Assembly: GCA_036785705.1 (NCBI GenBank) | Contig: JAWUZG010000332.1 | Location: forward strand, 2,790,001 to 2,854,000 | DNA: 64,000 nucleotides | Source: Acanthornis magna | Lineage: Eukaryota > Chordata > Aves > Passeriformes > Acanthizidae | Direction: 5' to 3' | In this document: positions 40,801 to 53,499 of the stretch, piece after piece | Numbering within the stretch: the stretch's first letter is position 1 | How the letters are laid out: every line of letters begins with the position of its first letter | The notes under the pieces: generated by a model | Databases searched by the model: none | Seen by the model: only the letters and a program-made list of their open reading frames with translations | What the model was told of the DNA's origin: nothing | Translations under genes and position numbers: made by a program

Positions 40801-42554
40801 CAATTTGGACATTTATTTTATTTCACACTCAAAATATCCAGGTCTCACTTGTGGCAATAAGCAAGGTCCCTTTTTCTCCTCGTCCTTGGAGAAGAGCCTC
40901 GGGGAACATGAGGCAGTGGAAGGAGTTTCTACAAGTTCCTCTAAGGAAGAAGTGGTTACATCACAAGCCTGGGCAGAACCAATAAGCAATAAAAATGACT
41001 TAATGCCTAAAAAACTCAGAGAGACAGGAGTTAGTGAACTCCAAGGAGTAACTTTCTCTTTGGAAGCACTGGCTTGGGAAGCAGGAACAGGAGCACAGCC
41101 AATTGTCTGCAATGGTTCCACCAGAAAATCCTATTAGCATCAAGAAATACGCTGTGATCCTTAATGGAACTTCCCCTTTGATTCATATCGCTTCCTCTTC
41201 GTAAGGAAAAACAGTCAAGATGCAGCACCCAGTAAAAAAAGCCAACCTTATCCATTACTTTCTGTCATCACCTCTTTATATTACTACCCTAGGAAATAAA
41301 GCCAGACGATATATAATGGAATTTCAATAAGGGTACTAGGAGGAAGCCCAGGACAACCGTATTACAGGATTATGGTGTGGGATAAATGAACTTCTTTATC
41401 CATGTGATGTGTTATTTCAGAAGCTTTTCCAAAAAACTGGGAGAGATACCACCGTAAGTTGCTAAGGGACCATTTTTTGAAGGAGAACTGTTTATAACAG
41501 TTATAACTTTGAGATCCCTTGTTACTAACTCAGCAGACTGGGTGGTCCTGGTTCACATTTTCTAAGCTGTCAGAAGTAATAACCTTTATTACCAACTTCT
41601 CATTAGACTGAGAAAGATTATCTATCCTCTCTCAGAAGTACAGAGCACATGTCTGCATTTCAGCAGCACAGGAACTGGGGCTCTGTAACACTTTATAGCT
41701 TTCAATGTAAGAATCCACCTTTTTTTTTCCCAAGTATCTTCTCATATGAAAAAAATCTGACATTAGGATGTAGGACAGAACCACTAAATAAGCCTTATAC
41801 ACAGACAGTCTCTGGTTAGGAACAAACCAGTAACACTGGCAAGGGAAGCGTGGGGAAGAGGTTTCAATTTCAACATTTTCCACAAGGCCAACAAGAAGAA
41901 ACAAAAGAAGTCCCAATAACATTCATGTGATCATTAAAAACTGCAATCGGTGCCCTAAGTGATACAGAAATGGACAGAAAGGTTAGCACCAACCTAAGTG
42001 AAAATGAGAATAGAGACTCCTAAGTGTCAGTGTTTATTAATGACAACATCAACAGCAAGAAAATGTAAATCTGTAAATCTGCGAGAGGCAAGCAGAGGTG
42101 CATGCCCAGTGTCTAATTCAATAGCAGGTTTACAGAAGCACTGAGTCACACACACGCAGAACAGCAGTTTATACCTGCCTTCAGAAGACCTTAATGTACA
42201 AGAATTAACAATTTCTTTTAACTATTATTCAAAAACACTTGATCAATAAACCTGCAAACAGAGATGGTCTCTGCTGAAGCTGCTTCTCAGTTTCCACAGA
42301 GCTTTTAGAAATTTCTCCTATTTCAAATTTGAAAAAATTAGGAATTCACACAAAATCACCCAATATTTGTAATTTCAAAACTCTAATATAAGATGAGAAA
42401 AAACAGGGTTACTTTCTCAATACTCCACTGACTATTGTGAAAAGAACAGGACTTTATCCAAGGAACACAATTCATTGGAGTGCCCCTAAATGTCCATCAC
42501 TTTAAGTATTTCATCCATTTTTGTAAAGACAATAAAATAGACATGGTCAAACCA

Positions 42555-42567
42555 TTTTTTTTTTTTT
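42555..42567. repeat. Poly(T) tract, 13 T
   Basis: Uninterrupted T run on the plus strand in the intron between exons 3 and 4. Confidence 0.85.
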
Positions 42568-44556
42568 GTTTTTACACCAGTGAGTAATCTCTCCAGATCA
42601 GGGCTGAAAGCCTATGAAGAAAGGAAGAAGTAAATTTTAGCATGCACATCTCCAAGCCATGCTGCCCCTGTTGACAAGCCTTAGAAGTTTATATTCATCA
42701 AACTATTCCCAGAAGTCAGAAATTCCTGTGAACAATTAGGAAGAAAACTTGCAAGTATAACTATTACCGCATTTTTTAGCAGAAGAAACAGAACCCTGAT
42801 CCTGTTAGATGTGTTTCAGTAAGGCAATCCCAGCCCTGCTCCCCACACCATCCATATATAGTAAGGAATGCTCGGGCACTGTGGTGCTCCTTCTCCCAGG
42901 GAGCAGTGCCAAGCAGAACCAGTGAAAAAGGAAGACTTGCAGGATCTTCTCCTGCCTGAACCCAAACTGGGTGTTTGAAAAAGGGTCCCTCCTCCAAAGC
43001 CAATGGACTATGAGGAAATAAGGAGGTGGCACAAAGAGCACACTTGAGTCCAATTTGGCACCCAAAAAGCAGCTCTGGACTGCTCTGTCAGCAGGGGGAA
43101 TCACCCATCACAACTCAGCCAAAGGACAGCATCTCCCGAGGAAGCCACCAGGGTAAGCAGCCACAAAATCCATCTTGTCTGAAAGCACAGAGCACCCAAT
43201 TTCTGTGATAATTGCTCTGATCCATTTCCACTTTCCCAGAAGCCTTGCAAATGCAGGGTTCTGCTGTTCTGAAGTGTTTCAGGACCCAGCAGTTCCCATT
43301 TCTCTCTTGTGTTCCTAATGTACCACAGGACATCTATCCCTCTCAGGGTTACTAAATATAAGTACAAAAATATACACGGAATGCCCATAACTTCTGCATG
43401 AACCCTAAAACCCTCTCTTATTTTGGGACACTCAAGGTGGAACACCTTGACACAAGCAGAAAGATCTAGAGCAGAGATTATCTCCAAGGAACAGAGAAGA
43501 TCACACCAACATGAACTTTAAGCCAACATGAACGGGTTTGCTCTGTCCCATGTGAAGGAAGGTGCAGCTCCAGGGGAGCTCCAGCTCAACACACACAGCA
43601 AAAACTGAGCTGAGCCAGAGGAAAAGCAAAGTCAAGGCTGTCCTGATCTGATCAATGACAGAGAGGCTTCAAGACCTACATATTCATACATTCTCCAAAA
43701 ACAAAAGGAGGTTAAGTACTTTGAATTCATCATCGTTTCACTCAGGAGCAGGATTATTTAAGGATTGCTGTGCTCAACAACATGAAATTCAGCCAACACT
43801 TATGGTATTTCTGGGATGGCAAGCAGCATAATCCTTCTAATATGAGGAAGCTCAAAGAAGCAAAACCCTTTTGATGAAATTACTTAAGCTAAATAAAGTT
43901 CACCCAAATAATTCCAGACCACTGATGCAGCAGTTCTTACCCAACAGTAACACAGACACTTAAGCATTTCCTACAGATCTGGAAGAAATGACTGTTAAAT
44001 CCTGAAGTGTTTTGCTTAAGCAAATACCCTCATAAATCTTCATCAAGTATTAAAAAAACCTGCTAAAATCAAACAAACAAGCCACAGAAAAGAATAATGT
44101 TTAAAAGCTCTGATGTAATGTCCAGAGCTGATCAGCTGCTCCAGCTGAATTATGGCTACACTGCAGTGGAAGTGTCCTTATTCCACTTGCTTTGTAACCA
44201 CTGCTCCCAGAAGCTCAAGAATCCTGTGGTTACAGAACCTCTTGTCCACATAAATGAGACCCAAATTTGTTTTTCCATGAGTTCTTGTGGGTCGGTGACC
44301 TATTACAAAAACGTTTTTGATGAAATCAGGTTGGTTTATTTTCATGTTGTTAAAATAAACCTCTTTGTTTGGTGGCCCTGGTCAGAAGCACTAATGCAAA
44401 CCAAACCCTCTCACTGAAGTATTGCAGTCCTGCCTTTTGCTGCTGCCCTCGGCCGCTCCTGCACTTTTCCTGTGTTTGGACTCCTCCTGTGCTGGCCTAT
44501 TGACAGAGCTGCTAATGGCTTCCCTTGGAAAAGAGGGGCCAATTTTTTTAATTTCG

Positions 44557-44580
44557 TTTTTTTTTTTTTTTTTTTTTTTT
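44557..44580. repeat. Poly(T) tract, 24 T
   Basis: Uninterrupted T run on the plus strand, poly(A) on the gene's sense strand. It generates lysine runs in minus-strand open frames, which are therefore artefacts. Confidence 0.95.
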
Positions 44581-44723
44581 GAATGTTTGCAAAAGAAGTA
44601 AAAGGTTCGCTCTTGGACCAGCAATAAGCAAGAGCTTGGCTGTCCAGCAATGGCTGAGTAATGTATAATTCCATAATTATGTGCTACAGACAGACAGAGC
44701 AAGCCATGAAATTGGAGGGCATT

Positions 44724-44741
44724 AGTGCCCTCTAGGAGCCC
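44724..44741 (-). promoter_or_regulatory. Candidate CTCF-like core
   Basis: On the minus strand this reads gggctcctagagggcact. The stretch ctcctagagggcac agrees with the CTCF core CCASYAGRKGGCRS at about 12 of 14 positions. The two mismatches are in the weaker 5' part and the AGRKGGC block is intact. Confidence 0.3.
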
Positions 44742-46023
44742 ACAGTACATAAACACAGTAATTAGGAACTATCATTTTCCAAAATGCACATACCCAATTA
44801 GAAAATATCACCTCTACCCATCTTCAAAGAGTAAGTGGTTTCTTACAACTATTTCATTCACTGAATAGTCCCCAGAGGGTAAGAAAGTGACAGCTACCAT
44901 ACAATTTTAAAATTTATTTCAACCAGAGTCCCATAAACACAGAAATACAGTTCTTGGATGAGAAAGAGTGGGAGGGACTCATCTTTGAACTAATTTATAA
45001 CTAAATACAGGCTGAATTTTTTTTTTATAAATAAAGATGGTCCAGTGGAAACCCAGGGCAACAGGTGGTGCAGGGGACTCACAAACCATCAGCTGAGCAA
45101 GGTGCACTTGTTTCTTTTCTTCCTTTTTTTTTACTTCTTTCCATTTTATCCCCAGAACTCATGGACAAGATTTACCTCTTGTAAGGTACTCATCAATAGC
45201 AGAAAGATGAAATTTCTACTATTTAACTGTCTGTGGCCCTCACATCAAGTGCAATGCCAATAAAGGTGTCTGGGTGTGTAGGAACACACATTATCAAACC
45301 TACAGCTGACACACATGGGGCACATTTTGCCAGCCTGGCTGGGGATTTATTTCCTCCTTTCGTCTGCACCTACTTTTTCATTCCCGAAACATCAGGTGCA
45401 GCAAATGCCTAACTTTTTGGCATATTGATGGCTTACCATAATTTCAATAGGGTCATAGGAAAAGGACAAGGCAATTTTTAGGTTTTTCTGAAATGATCGT
45501 AAGAAATATCAACTATTTCCAAGCACAGAACTTGTACTCACATCTCAACAGCTCATCTGTGCACATATTTCAAAGCTTGCAATAATGCTTGACTAATTCC
45601 AATAAAAACTAAAATTATCAGCTTTAATATCAGAAGAAAAACGCCAATATCAAGATCCAAGCCACAGACGCCTCTCCTTTGAGGTAACACTCTGATCAGA
45701 GCACATGACACAGTGAGCACTGCTCCTTCCCAAGCACCCTGCGCCCACAGAATGACAAAGTCTGCCTCCAAAAAAAGCCCCAAATATATTTTTTCATGTT
45801 AAAGCTTTTTCGTATGCTTCTGTAAGTCATGTTCCCAGTGATGCTTCTAAAAATTAACTGACCTTTTCACAATGTGGTTTAAACTACTGAAATACTCAGA
45901 ATAGAACCACAGACAGTTTTATTAAGACACTAAACAGGAGAGTGACTTTCTGCACAAGCAAAACACCCACTGAGCACATCTCAAAATGACCCAGGTTTTG
46001 CTTCTAGAAGCTGTTTCATGGTC

Positions 46024-46036
46024 TTTTTTTTTTTTT
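46024..46036. repeat. Poly(T) tract, 13 T
   Basis: Uninterrupted T run on the plus strand in the intron between exons 3 and 4. Confidence 0.85.
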
Positions 46037-47759
46037 GTTTCACCACAGTCTTACTCCACCGGCGATCTATACTTACACTTGAACCACTGTGTCTCTCAGA
46101 AAAATAAACAAGTTCTACCTGCAAGCCCCTATTGACAGGACAAGGTAAACACTAATTAATCTTGAGATACTGAGGCATGGACATTACAGAAGTGTCTCTG
46201 TGTGTACATAAACAGCTTGGTTCTTATGTTGCACATTTATATTACACAATATTAAGTTCTAACCATGAAAAGAATACAAAAAAGCCCTTTTTTACTTTTC
46301 TGAAAAATAACATGAATTCTTTCGTTTCAAGGTTATAGTAACCTCAGCCCTATGGTACATGTTTTGAAGAAAATTCAATGAGTTGCTGCAAATAGTTCCT
46401 GACTAAACTGGTGGCTACGGATACAAAACCGACAACATTCAAAGGGAAATGCAGGTATTTTGGACTATAAAAATGTTAAGATAGTCTTAAAGCTTTAGGT
46501 ATGCTTCCTTTTGGGATGTGCACAGTACATGTGGAAAATGATTTATCATTCCTGGATACTATGGCCATTGTACTATGTTGTATTGTATTCCATCGTACTA
46601 CGGCCAAAATAAAGGAACATTTTTTCTGAAAAACATAATAATATGTTATTTACTACGTGAACTGGGTATCTGCATGAGCTAGGCCTTACTTGAGTATTTT
46701 CTCCCATCCCTAACTGCAGTAAGAATCTTGACTCTATATGGAAATGTATGTGCCAGACATCCTGCAACATTCCTTTCCAGAAAGAATGACTTTTGGGACC
46801 AAGAGCTGCAAATTGCCCTCCTCTCCAGTTTTCTATTGACTGGGTATCTCAATTGTGGGAACAGCAACAAGAGAGCTCTTTTAAATTAAAAAGAAAAATA
46901 ATCATTCCTGACTATATCTGATACATCACTCACACAAAGGACTAAAATTCCCTAAATTACTGGCAATTAAGTAGTGCAAGAAAAATACTTCTCAGTGAAA
47001 TCTTCCAGGGCACAGCATTGACAGAGAAGTGAAGCATGTGAGCCATATCTTGGGAACTTTTATTTTGGCTCTTTGAGCCACGAGCAGCATGCAATGCCGA
47101 ATCGAAGGCAATACAACATTAATGAGCTTCCTTCTATCCTTCCAAGAATTAACAAAGGTGAGCTGTCAGCTTGAGCCAAGATGAGACTCAGTACAATGTG
47201 CTGCTTGCATTCCTCCCCAATAATTGCCTGAAGTGCACTATTCACACTCCACCTGTCAATATCTGTTTTACTATTTTATCCTTCTATTTGTAGGCACACG
47301 TACTCCCCCACCCATATAGATACACTAAGAACCACTCTGTCCTTATTCCTGGTTTTGTCCTGTGGGATTCTCAATGTGAAGTATCGACCACACAGCTCAG
47401 CAATCCACCATTTGCATCTTACATGGCAGTTTCCGTCATGTCTCATGAATAAAACTTGTATTTATCATTTCATCTTCTGTTGCAATTCACATTCCTCAGG
47501 GCAGCTACTGATTTTGCCTGGGTTTTGTTAAGCAAGTCTTATAGGAAACAGGAATTCCTTACTGATGGCTTGACAGGTCTCCTCTAAAGTCAGAGACCCA
47601 GAGTGAGCTCCTGCAGGGGGTGAGGGGCAGCTGGAAGCCCATTAAACACCTCTGCTCCAGGCATGGCAAAGCACTGCCAAAGCATCTCAGCCCTGCCCAT
47701 GACAAGGACAGCATTCCCCTGGTACATAAGCGGTGGTTAGTAGGTCAGCAGGGGCAGAA

Positions 47760-48275
47760 TGAGGTTTGGAAAAGATGATAAGCAGTTCTGTTTCTTGCAA
47801 CAGGTGAAAGTCAGAACCTCTCCCTTTCTGGGGCTGACTCAGAGCCCAGGCAGCTCCACAGCCATTCCCAGCAGGGCCAGTGTGCAGCTGGACACAGGGC
47901 AAGGATCTGTCCTCCTCCTCTACAGCCTTGCCAGCTTCCCACCTTTTCCACCCGCATTTCTCAGCTGCATCAGGGGCTGGAGCATTTATCAGCCCTCAGT
48001 GGAGATGACTATGGTGAGCATGATTTGTGCACTCTGTAGGAAGGGAAAGCGAATATCCCTCAGGGTACAACTGAGAGGAGCTGGAGCCTTCCCTCCACAC
48101 TCTGCTCCTGAGCCAGCAGCAGAACTGTGGATCTCTCTGCAAAAACATGAGGAAGGAACTTGTGAACATGGGAAGTTGCTACCTGAGGGTGCTGCTGCTA
48201 CTCTGCTGCTCTCAGGGTCAGAAAACTCAGCAGATGAAGTAGTGATGATAACACAGCCCCCCCTGAAGCAGTAAA
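47760..48275. other. GC-rich intronic patch with a 171-codon open frame
   Basis: The plus-strand frame at 47759-48274 begins with ATG and runs 171 codons, antisense to SLIT3. The translation has no signal peptide, repeats or motif I recognise. A minus-strand frame overlaps it at 47687-47902. I do not call it a gene; only transcript evidence would change that. Confidence 0.4.
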
Positions 48276-50905
48276 AACTGCATTACAGCCCCCGGAAAAT
48301 GCAGACCCACACTTCAAAACAACACAATTCTTAAAGTAGTCAGACTGTACCTGTGCAAGTTAAAAAAATTAGTCCCTCCAAATAAATTCAGAACTTTGCC
48401 ATGTCTTTTTCAGAGACACTGTCTGAAAGGGAAGCCTTGGATAAACCCCAGACGGGAGAATAAAAAGGAATGGAAGTGACTCAAATAATGCTAGAAAAAT
48501 TCTGCAGCACCAAGTGCTCCATTCTCCATGACTGTCCCATCAGCATCCAGGAATAAAACCAATAACACCCTGTCAGATCCTCCCACCCAAAACATTCTGG
48601 CTCGTCATGTTGCACTTCTCACAATGTAAACACTCACGCAGACACTCGTTTGAAAAGCAATGCTAATTTTCTTGAAAATGCAAGGTAAGAGAGATTGTCA
48701 GACATTGGTTACAGGACTGACGGCTTTTTATGACTGGAATAATTTCTTAGAAGAAATAGGACAAAAATTATTAATAATATTAATTAAATATTACTTAAAC
48801 CTACAGGCATCAGCCAGGTCAACAAGAGCTTCACGTTGCTTAGCTCACAGATGCAGGCAGCACAAGAACTAAGCACTAATCCATCCTCCTAACCAGGAGA
48901 CCAAGCACACCCTCCAAGCCTCACAAACCGGATTTCAGTTCTGTTTGTTCTTTGCCACAAGGAGTGGTTAAGTTTCCAAATGGTTTCTGACAGGAACTGT
49001 TTTTCCCCATTTACAAAAGATGGCACCACTGACACCCAGACTGTGACCTGGGCTTAGACACCACGTGTTTGTTTTTCCCTAACGAAGGTGGGGTGGCTGC
49101 AGCAGCAAATTGCTCAGCAGGAAAGTGTAGCTCAGGTTTTGACATTTCCTACACCCAGCTGCCCAGGAGTCAGGGGGATGCTGCTGTCTTTGGGGGGAAT
49201 GCAGAGCAATCCATCAGCCCCATGTGCAAAGAGACACCTCCAGCAGCCCCTGGGCAGTCTGGCAGCAAACCTGGCACTACACCAACTCACCTGGGGCAGC
49301 TGGAGCAGGAAGAGGGAAATAGGCAATTGATAAATTGATTAAATATCCAGTCACAGCTCTAAATCCATTCTAGTGTGTCTTTGCTCTCCTGTATTTCCAG
49401 ATAAGCGTTTTATGAGCACAGATTTCCAGTTGGATGTGCTACCAACCATGTCACAGGCAAATGGGGACAGGAAACAATGAGGCTTTTTCTGAAAGGTCAC
49501 ATTCAAACTGTCTGACATCTTTACAGACCCACATGGCTTCTGAAGTGTGCAGTGTACGCAGCTCCAGCAACAACATCCGAACTGCAAACCTCGTGTGAAC
49601 ATCACAGACTGGTCCATGGTGCCAAAGATTGGCTTCTGTTCACAGCAGCTCAGAAGTGCCCCATGCTTTCATTCCTCCCCAGCTCCTCTGAAGCACTCAC
49701 CCATCTCTCACTCAGCACAGTGATTACGGAAGATGCTTTTTGTATTGCATTATTTATTTAAAGCCTGTTCAATCTCCATTTATGAAATCCAGATTGTGAA
49801 GCACCACATAACAGTTTATTCTTTTCCTTAGTATCTTTGGTCACTAACAACAATTTTACAGTACACTGTGCCAAATAAATATACTTTAATACCTTAATCA
49901 AGCATTTGGGAAGCTGCTTAAAAAGACTCAATGCACAGTAGCACCTCTGCTGTCAGAAGTCCAAAAATTCCCATTTGACCTCTGTCTTCACACACACAAA
50001 CCAAAACCATACATGTATATGCTAGGGTTAAAATCTGGATTCTAGCTTTTTCTTAGAGCTAATTATTTTTCTCAACTTTGAGATTATTTGATTTGGCCAT
50101 GCCTATACATTCCCCCCCCTCCCCTAAACAACAAAAACACAGCTTTAGTGTTTTCAGATGTTGAAATCTTTTATGCTTGCTAAAGACACTAATTTGAGTA
50201 GAAAGAACCAGCCAGCAGCCAAAGTCCAGCCTTTTGAAGATTATACAGCTACGTGACAATTTCTGGCAGTTGGCTGTGGAAAAGTCAGGATCTGTTGGTG
50301 TCTTATATCCTGCCTCATTTTTCACATAAACGTGTGACATACATCTGGCTCTGGGAGAAATGTCAGTTCATCTTCTAGGCCCACCAATTCGCCTCTTGAT
50401 CCTCTTGGCATGGGAAATTTCATAATCATTTTATCTTACAAATCAAGCTCAGTGTTAATAGTAAAGCATAAAAGTGGAATGCTAAAATCCAAAAGAGGGG
50501 TCAGCTGCCTCACCACTAATCTTTATGTGCTGAAACAGAACTATACGAACTTGCTGCAGTCAAAGCACTACAAACATTTTGGCTTTTCCACCATAGGGAG
50601 TAGCACTGGTCATTCTCAGGGTTCTGGATCTCAGCATTCAGCAGAACAACTTACACTGAAAACACTGAATTTTGCTAGGATACAATGGTTTAGGTTCCTA
50701 TATTTTTCAAGTGTTGAGTACAAACGTGTCAAAATAAGAAGTGGCTTCTACATTCCACAACACTTCTTCCCTCAGCTGTGTGCTGCCATTTTAAGATAAT
50801 CCTGCGTGATGTGCTTTCTTCAACTGATACAGCCAAACTCTATTGAGCCCATATAGAATTCTGACAATAGCCTCTTTTATTGGCATTGGGAGCATTAATG
50901 CCCCA

Positions 50906-50906
<1 letters not shown>

Positions 50907-50948
<42 letters not shown>
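50907..50948. repeat. Poly(A) tract, 42 A
   Basis: The longest homopolymer in the window, uninterrupted A on the plus strand, bounded by ccccac and tcagag. I compared the sequence after it (tcagagtaaaactg) with the upstream 500 bp by eye and saw no target-site duplication, so a retroposed tail is not demonstrated. Confidence 0.95.
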
Positions 50949-50951
<3 letters not shown>

Positions 50952-51780
50952 GAGTAAAACTGAAATAACTGGAGGGCCATCCCCATGGTGTGTTTGGCAG
51001 CAGTGGCTATCAGCTCTGAAGACATTTTATTTAAAATTTACTTAGGTAAGCAGGGCACATAAAACAAAATTCTGCTAATTTACTCAGATAATAATGATGG
51101 AAGTGCCCCAATATCCAGACAACTGAAAATAAACTAAGCTACAATATTCACCTGAGCTTAAGCCCTTTGAATGTTTACCATGAGGAAAGGAGTGGAACAA
51201 CATCCTTCCCCTGTTACTTTGAATGAGAAACCTTTCTATGTGGTATTTTGCCAGGAATAGAAATTACTCCTGTTCTTTAAAGTTTGACCCAATCCAGCTG
51301 CTTTGTTTAAAAATAAGTTAATGATTACTTTTGCATCCACTTCAATGGATCAAAAAAGAGCATTATTCCAAAAATCGAAGCAATATAAGTGATTTTTATT
51401 TGTTATTTGAAAGAAATTAAATGGAAAAGCGCCAGATTTTTTTTAATGCAACCAACATACTTTCTTCATTAACATTTTGCAATGTTTGACAATACTTAAT
51501 AAAATATCTTTAATATTACCTAAAATGTTGCAATTTAGCCTTTATAAGTCACGCCAAACTTTCCACAGTCCATTCTCCAAAGCCTACTGACTCATAGCAA
51601 AAAAGCCAGATTTATAGTTTTGTCCTAAAAATGATTTAAGCTAAAATACCAAAAAGTTGCAAGTTTCCAGGCCTCCCTTTCATACTACATTAATTTAGGA
51701 AATATTTTAATGACAGGCAATCCTAAAAGAGAAGCAGAGATGCAGTATGGTTAACAGGCCAAGTTAAGAGTTCGTACAGG

Positions 51781-51793
51781 AAAAAAAAAAAAA
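51781..51793. repeat. Poly(A) tract, about 13 A
   Basis: Short uninterrupted A run on the plus strand in the intron between exons 3 and 4. Confidence 0.85.
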
Positions 51794-52043
51794 GCTGAGA
51801 CTTTCAAACATCACAGACTTAAAGAGACACTATTAAAGGTATCGAATTTCCTGACTTCTGCTCTCACAATATAGATTGGTTTCATTTGCTGGCAGAGCAG
51901 GCTCTACAGAAACACAACACACAGATGACACTTGAGTTTTGTTTCTGGCTACCAATAGCCAGCCCTTCTCCTGGAATTTTTTCAAAATTCTTTCAGAATT
52001 TAACTACATGAATTTTTATTTAAATATAGATATGAGAAAAACT

Positions 52044-52080
52044 TATTTTTATATATATATTTATGCACATATATATAAAA
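52044..52080. repeat. AT dinucleotide tract forming an inverted repeat
   Basis: A ttttatatatatat run and an atatatataaaa run flank a short ttatgcac loop, so the segment is self-complementary as well as a microsatellite. It is probably slippage-prone. Confidence 0.85.
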
Positions 52081-53305
52081 TGGGCTTAAAACCAGGACTT
52101 GGTAGTTAGGATACTGACTCTTCAAGATGAGCTGTATTGTGAAAAAAATGTTTTCTACAACATACAGTTATGTTTAATTTTAGAAAATTAAGGGGGTTTT
52201 TTGCTTAAATAAATCACCTATGGCAAAACTCTGCACCTGAAAGTACTTTCTAATTGAATATAGGTGAAAATCTGTTATAGTCAGAATGTAAAACTCATCT
52301 CCCCTATTGCCATAGATGGAGCTTTCTGATTCATGACAAAAGCACTGAGTAAATTAATTTGAAATGTTCGGTGCACTCGTTAAACAACTCAAATGCAAAT
52401 CTAATTCTGAGATCATCTGAAACAGCTTTAGCACAGCATTAGCTCAATACTCCAGACTTCTCCTGAACAATTGCTGGTGGGCACTTAACTCTTGAAAGCT
52501 GCTTTAGAAAATATCAATGGGAAAATAACAAGTCCTACAAGAAATGCCTTGCAGATAACAGTTACCAATCAAGCATAAAAAGCCTGCATTCCAAACCAGC
52601 TTGTGATATTGTTCTAGTCACCTTCCTCTAACAAAGAATAATTCCCCAAGGTATTTCAGTTTTACAGAGATTTTGTTCTGCTCCCACTATAAGCAGACAG
52701 AATTAATGATAATGCCAAGGAACACACCCAGCTCAGAGCAGCAACTGGAAGTAGAATTAGTTTTGTCCTTTTTGATATTTAAGTTTATACTCCTGCAGGG
52801 CCAGGAGTTTTCTATAAAGTAATTCCAGATTAAGAGACATCTTATATTCACCTTCTCCAAAACAGAAAATAAATTAACTTAATTTCTATGAAAAGCAGGG
52901 GAAATCTACCATCTGTCCTCCACTAAGTCTTCCGTGATACCCTGGAATCCACTGCTATCACTGGCATTATGTCACTTTAGAGGAAATGAAGCTAATCAGA
53001 AAACTAAGTATAAAGGCAGTTTTAGAGATACAGTGGTTCTCAAAGGAGACAATTGCAATTTCCATCAGTATAGACATATAAAATACAAAAACATACAATG
53101 TGAAATTATTACCAAAAAATCTTTTTACCCACATATCAATTTTAAGACTTGCCCAGATAATGTCCTTTTGATAATGTTGTTGAGACTCTGGTTTCACTGC
53201 CAGTTCTATTTTCTTGGCAGCTACTCTACATTTTATTTCAAGTCTTAGCTATCATGTAACATAAATTCAGCTGTGTTTAAGAGCAAATTTTAATTTGGGC
53301 AGGTA

Positions 53306-53327
53306 CTCCTCTCTCTCTCTCTTTCTT
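53306..53327. repeat. (CT)n microsatellite
   Basis: A pure pyrimidine ctcctctctctctctctttctt tract about 100 bp from exon 3 on its downstream (intronic) side. On the transcript it is a GA-rich tract. Confidence 0.9.
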
Positions 53328-53427
53328 AAAGAAAGTTAATTTTATTCTCATTCTGTATTGTGGATGACCATTAACAGTGAGGTTGAAAATCTGTAGCTTT
53401 TCCCTAGGTATAAGTGGAGGTACTTAC

Positions 53428-53499
53428 AGCCGTTCAAGTTGTTTCAGATCCTGAAAAGCTCCACGTTCTATCACACTGATCTGATTTTCTTCCAAGTGT
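53428..53499 (-). CDS. SLIT3: SLIT3 leucine-rich-repeat exon (probable exon 3)
   Basis: This 72-bp exon encodes the next leucine-rich repeat of the SLIT3 D1 domain, 2,573 bp downstream of the previous exon on the minus strand. The acceptor is attgcag and the donor is gtaagt. It starts with one codon-completing base and ends with CT, so its phase matches the other two exons and the three can splice without a frame change. The peptide begins HLEENQIS and continues [16 protein letters not shown]. From family memory, human SLIT3 reads [20 protein letters not shown] here, whereas SLIT2 has a diverged N-terminal half (QLMENKISTIERGAFQ). This makes SLIT3 the best assignment. The repeat lies N-terminal to the ROBO-binding D2 domain and is structural. 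Confidence 0.96.

Larger units (their letters stand above)
33996..53427 (-). other. SLIT3 intron between probable exons 3 and 4
   Basis: A 19,432-bp phase-2 intron bounded by a gtaagt donor next to exon 3 and a tgtttag acceptor next to exon 4. Contents: homopolymer tracts at 42555-42567, 44557-44580, 46024-46036, 50907-50948 and 51781-51793; an AT dinucleotide hairpin-prone tract at 52044-52080; a CT tract at 53306-53327; and a GC-rich patch at about 47760-48270. Motif candidates are an octamer plus homeodomain pair at 34858-34888 and a CTCF-like core at 44724-44741. Elsewhere I see only unique intronic sequence. Confidence 0.9.

Noticed and set aside
46555..46610. Repeated tactatggcc / tactacggcc words around gtactatgttgtattg
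   Set aside because: These are short direct repeats of about 10 bp without a regular period or hairpin; probably chance.
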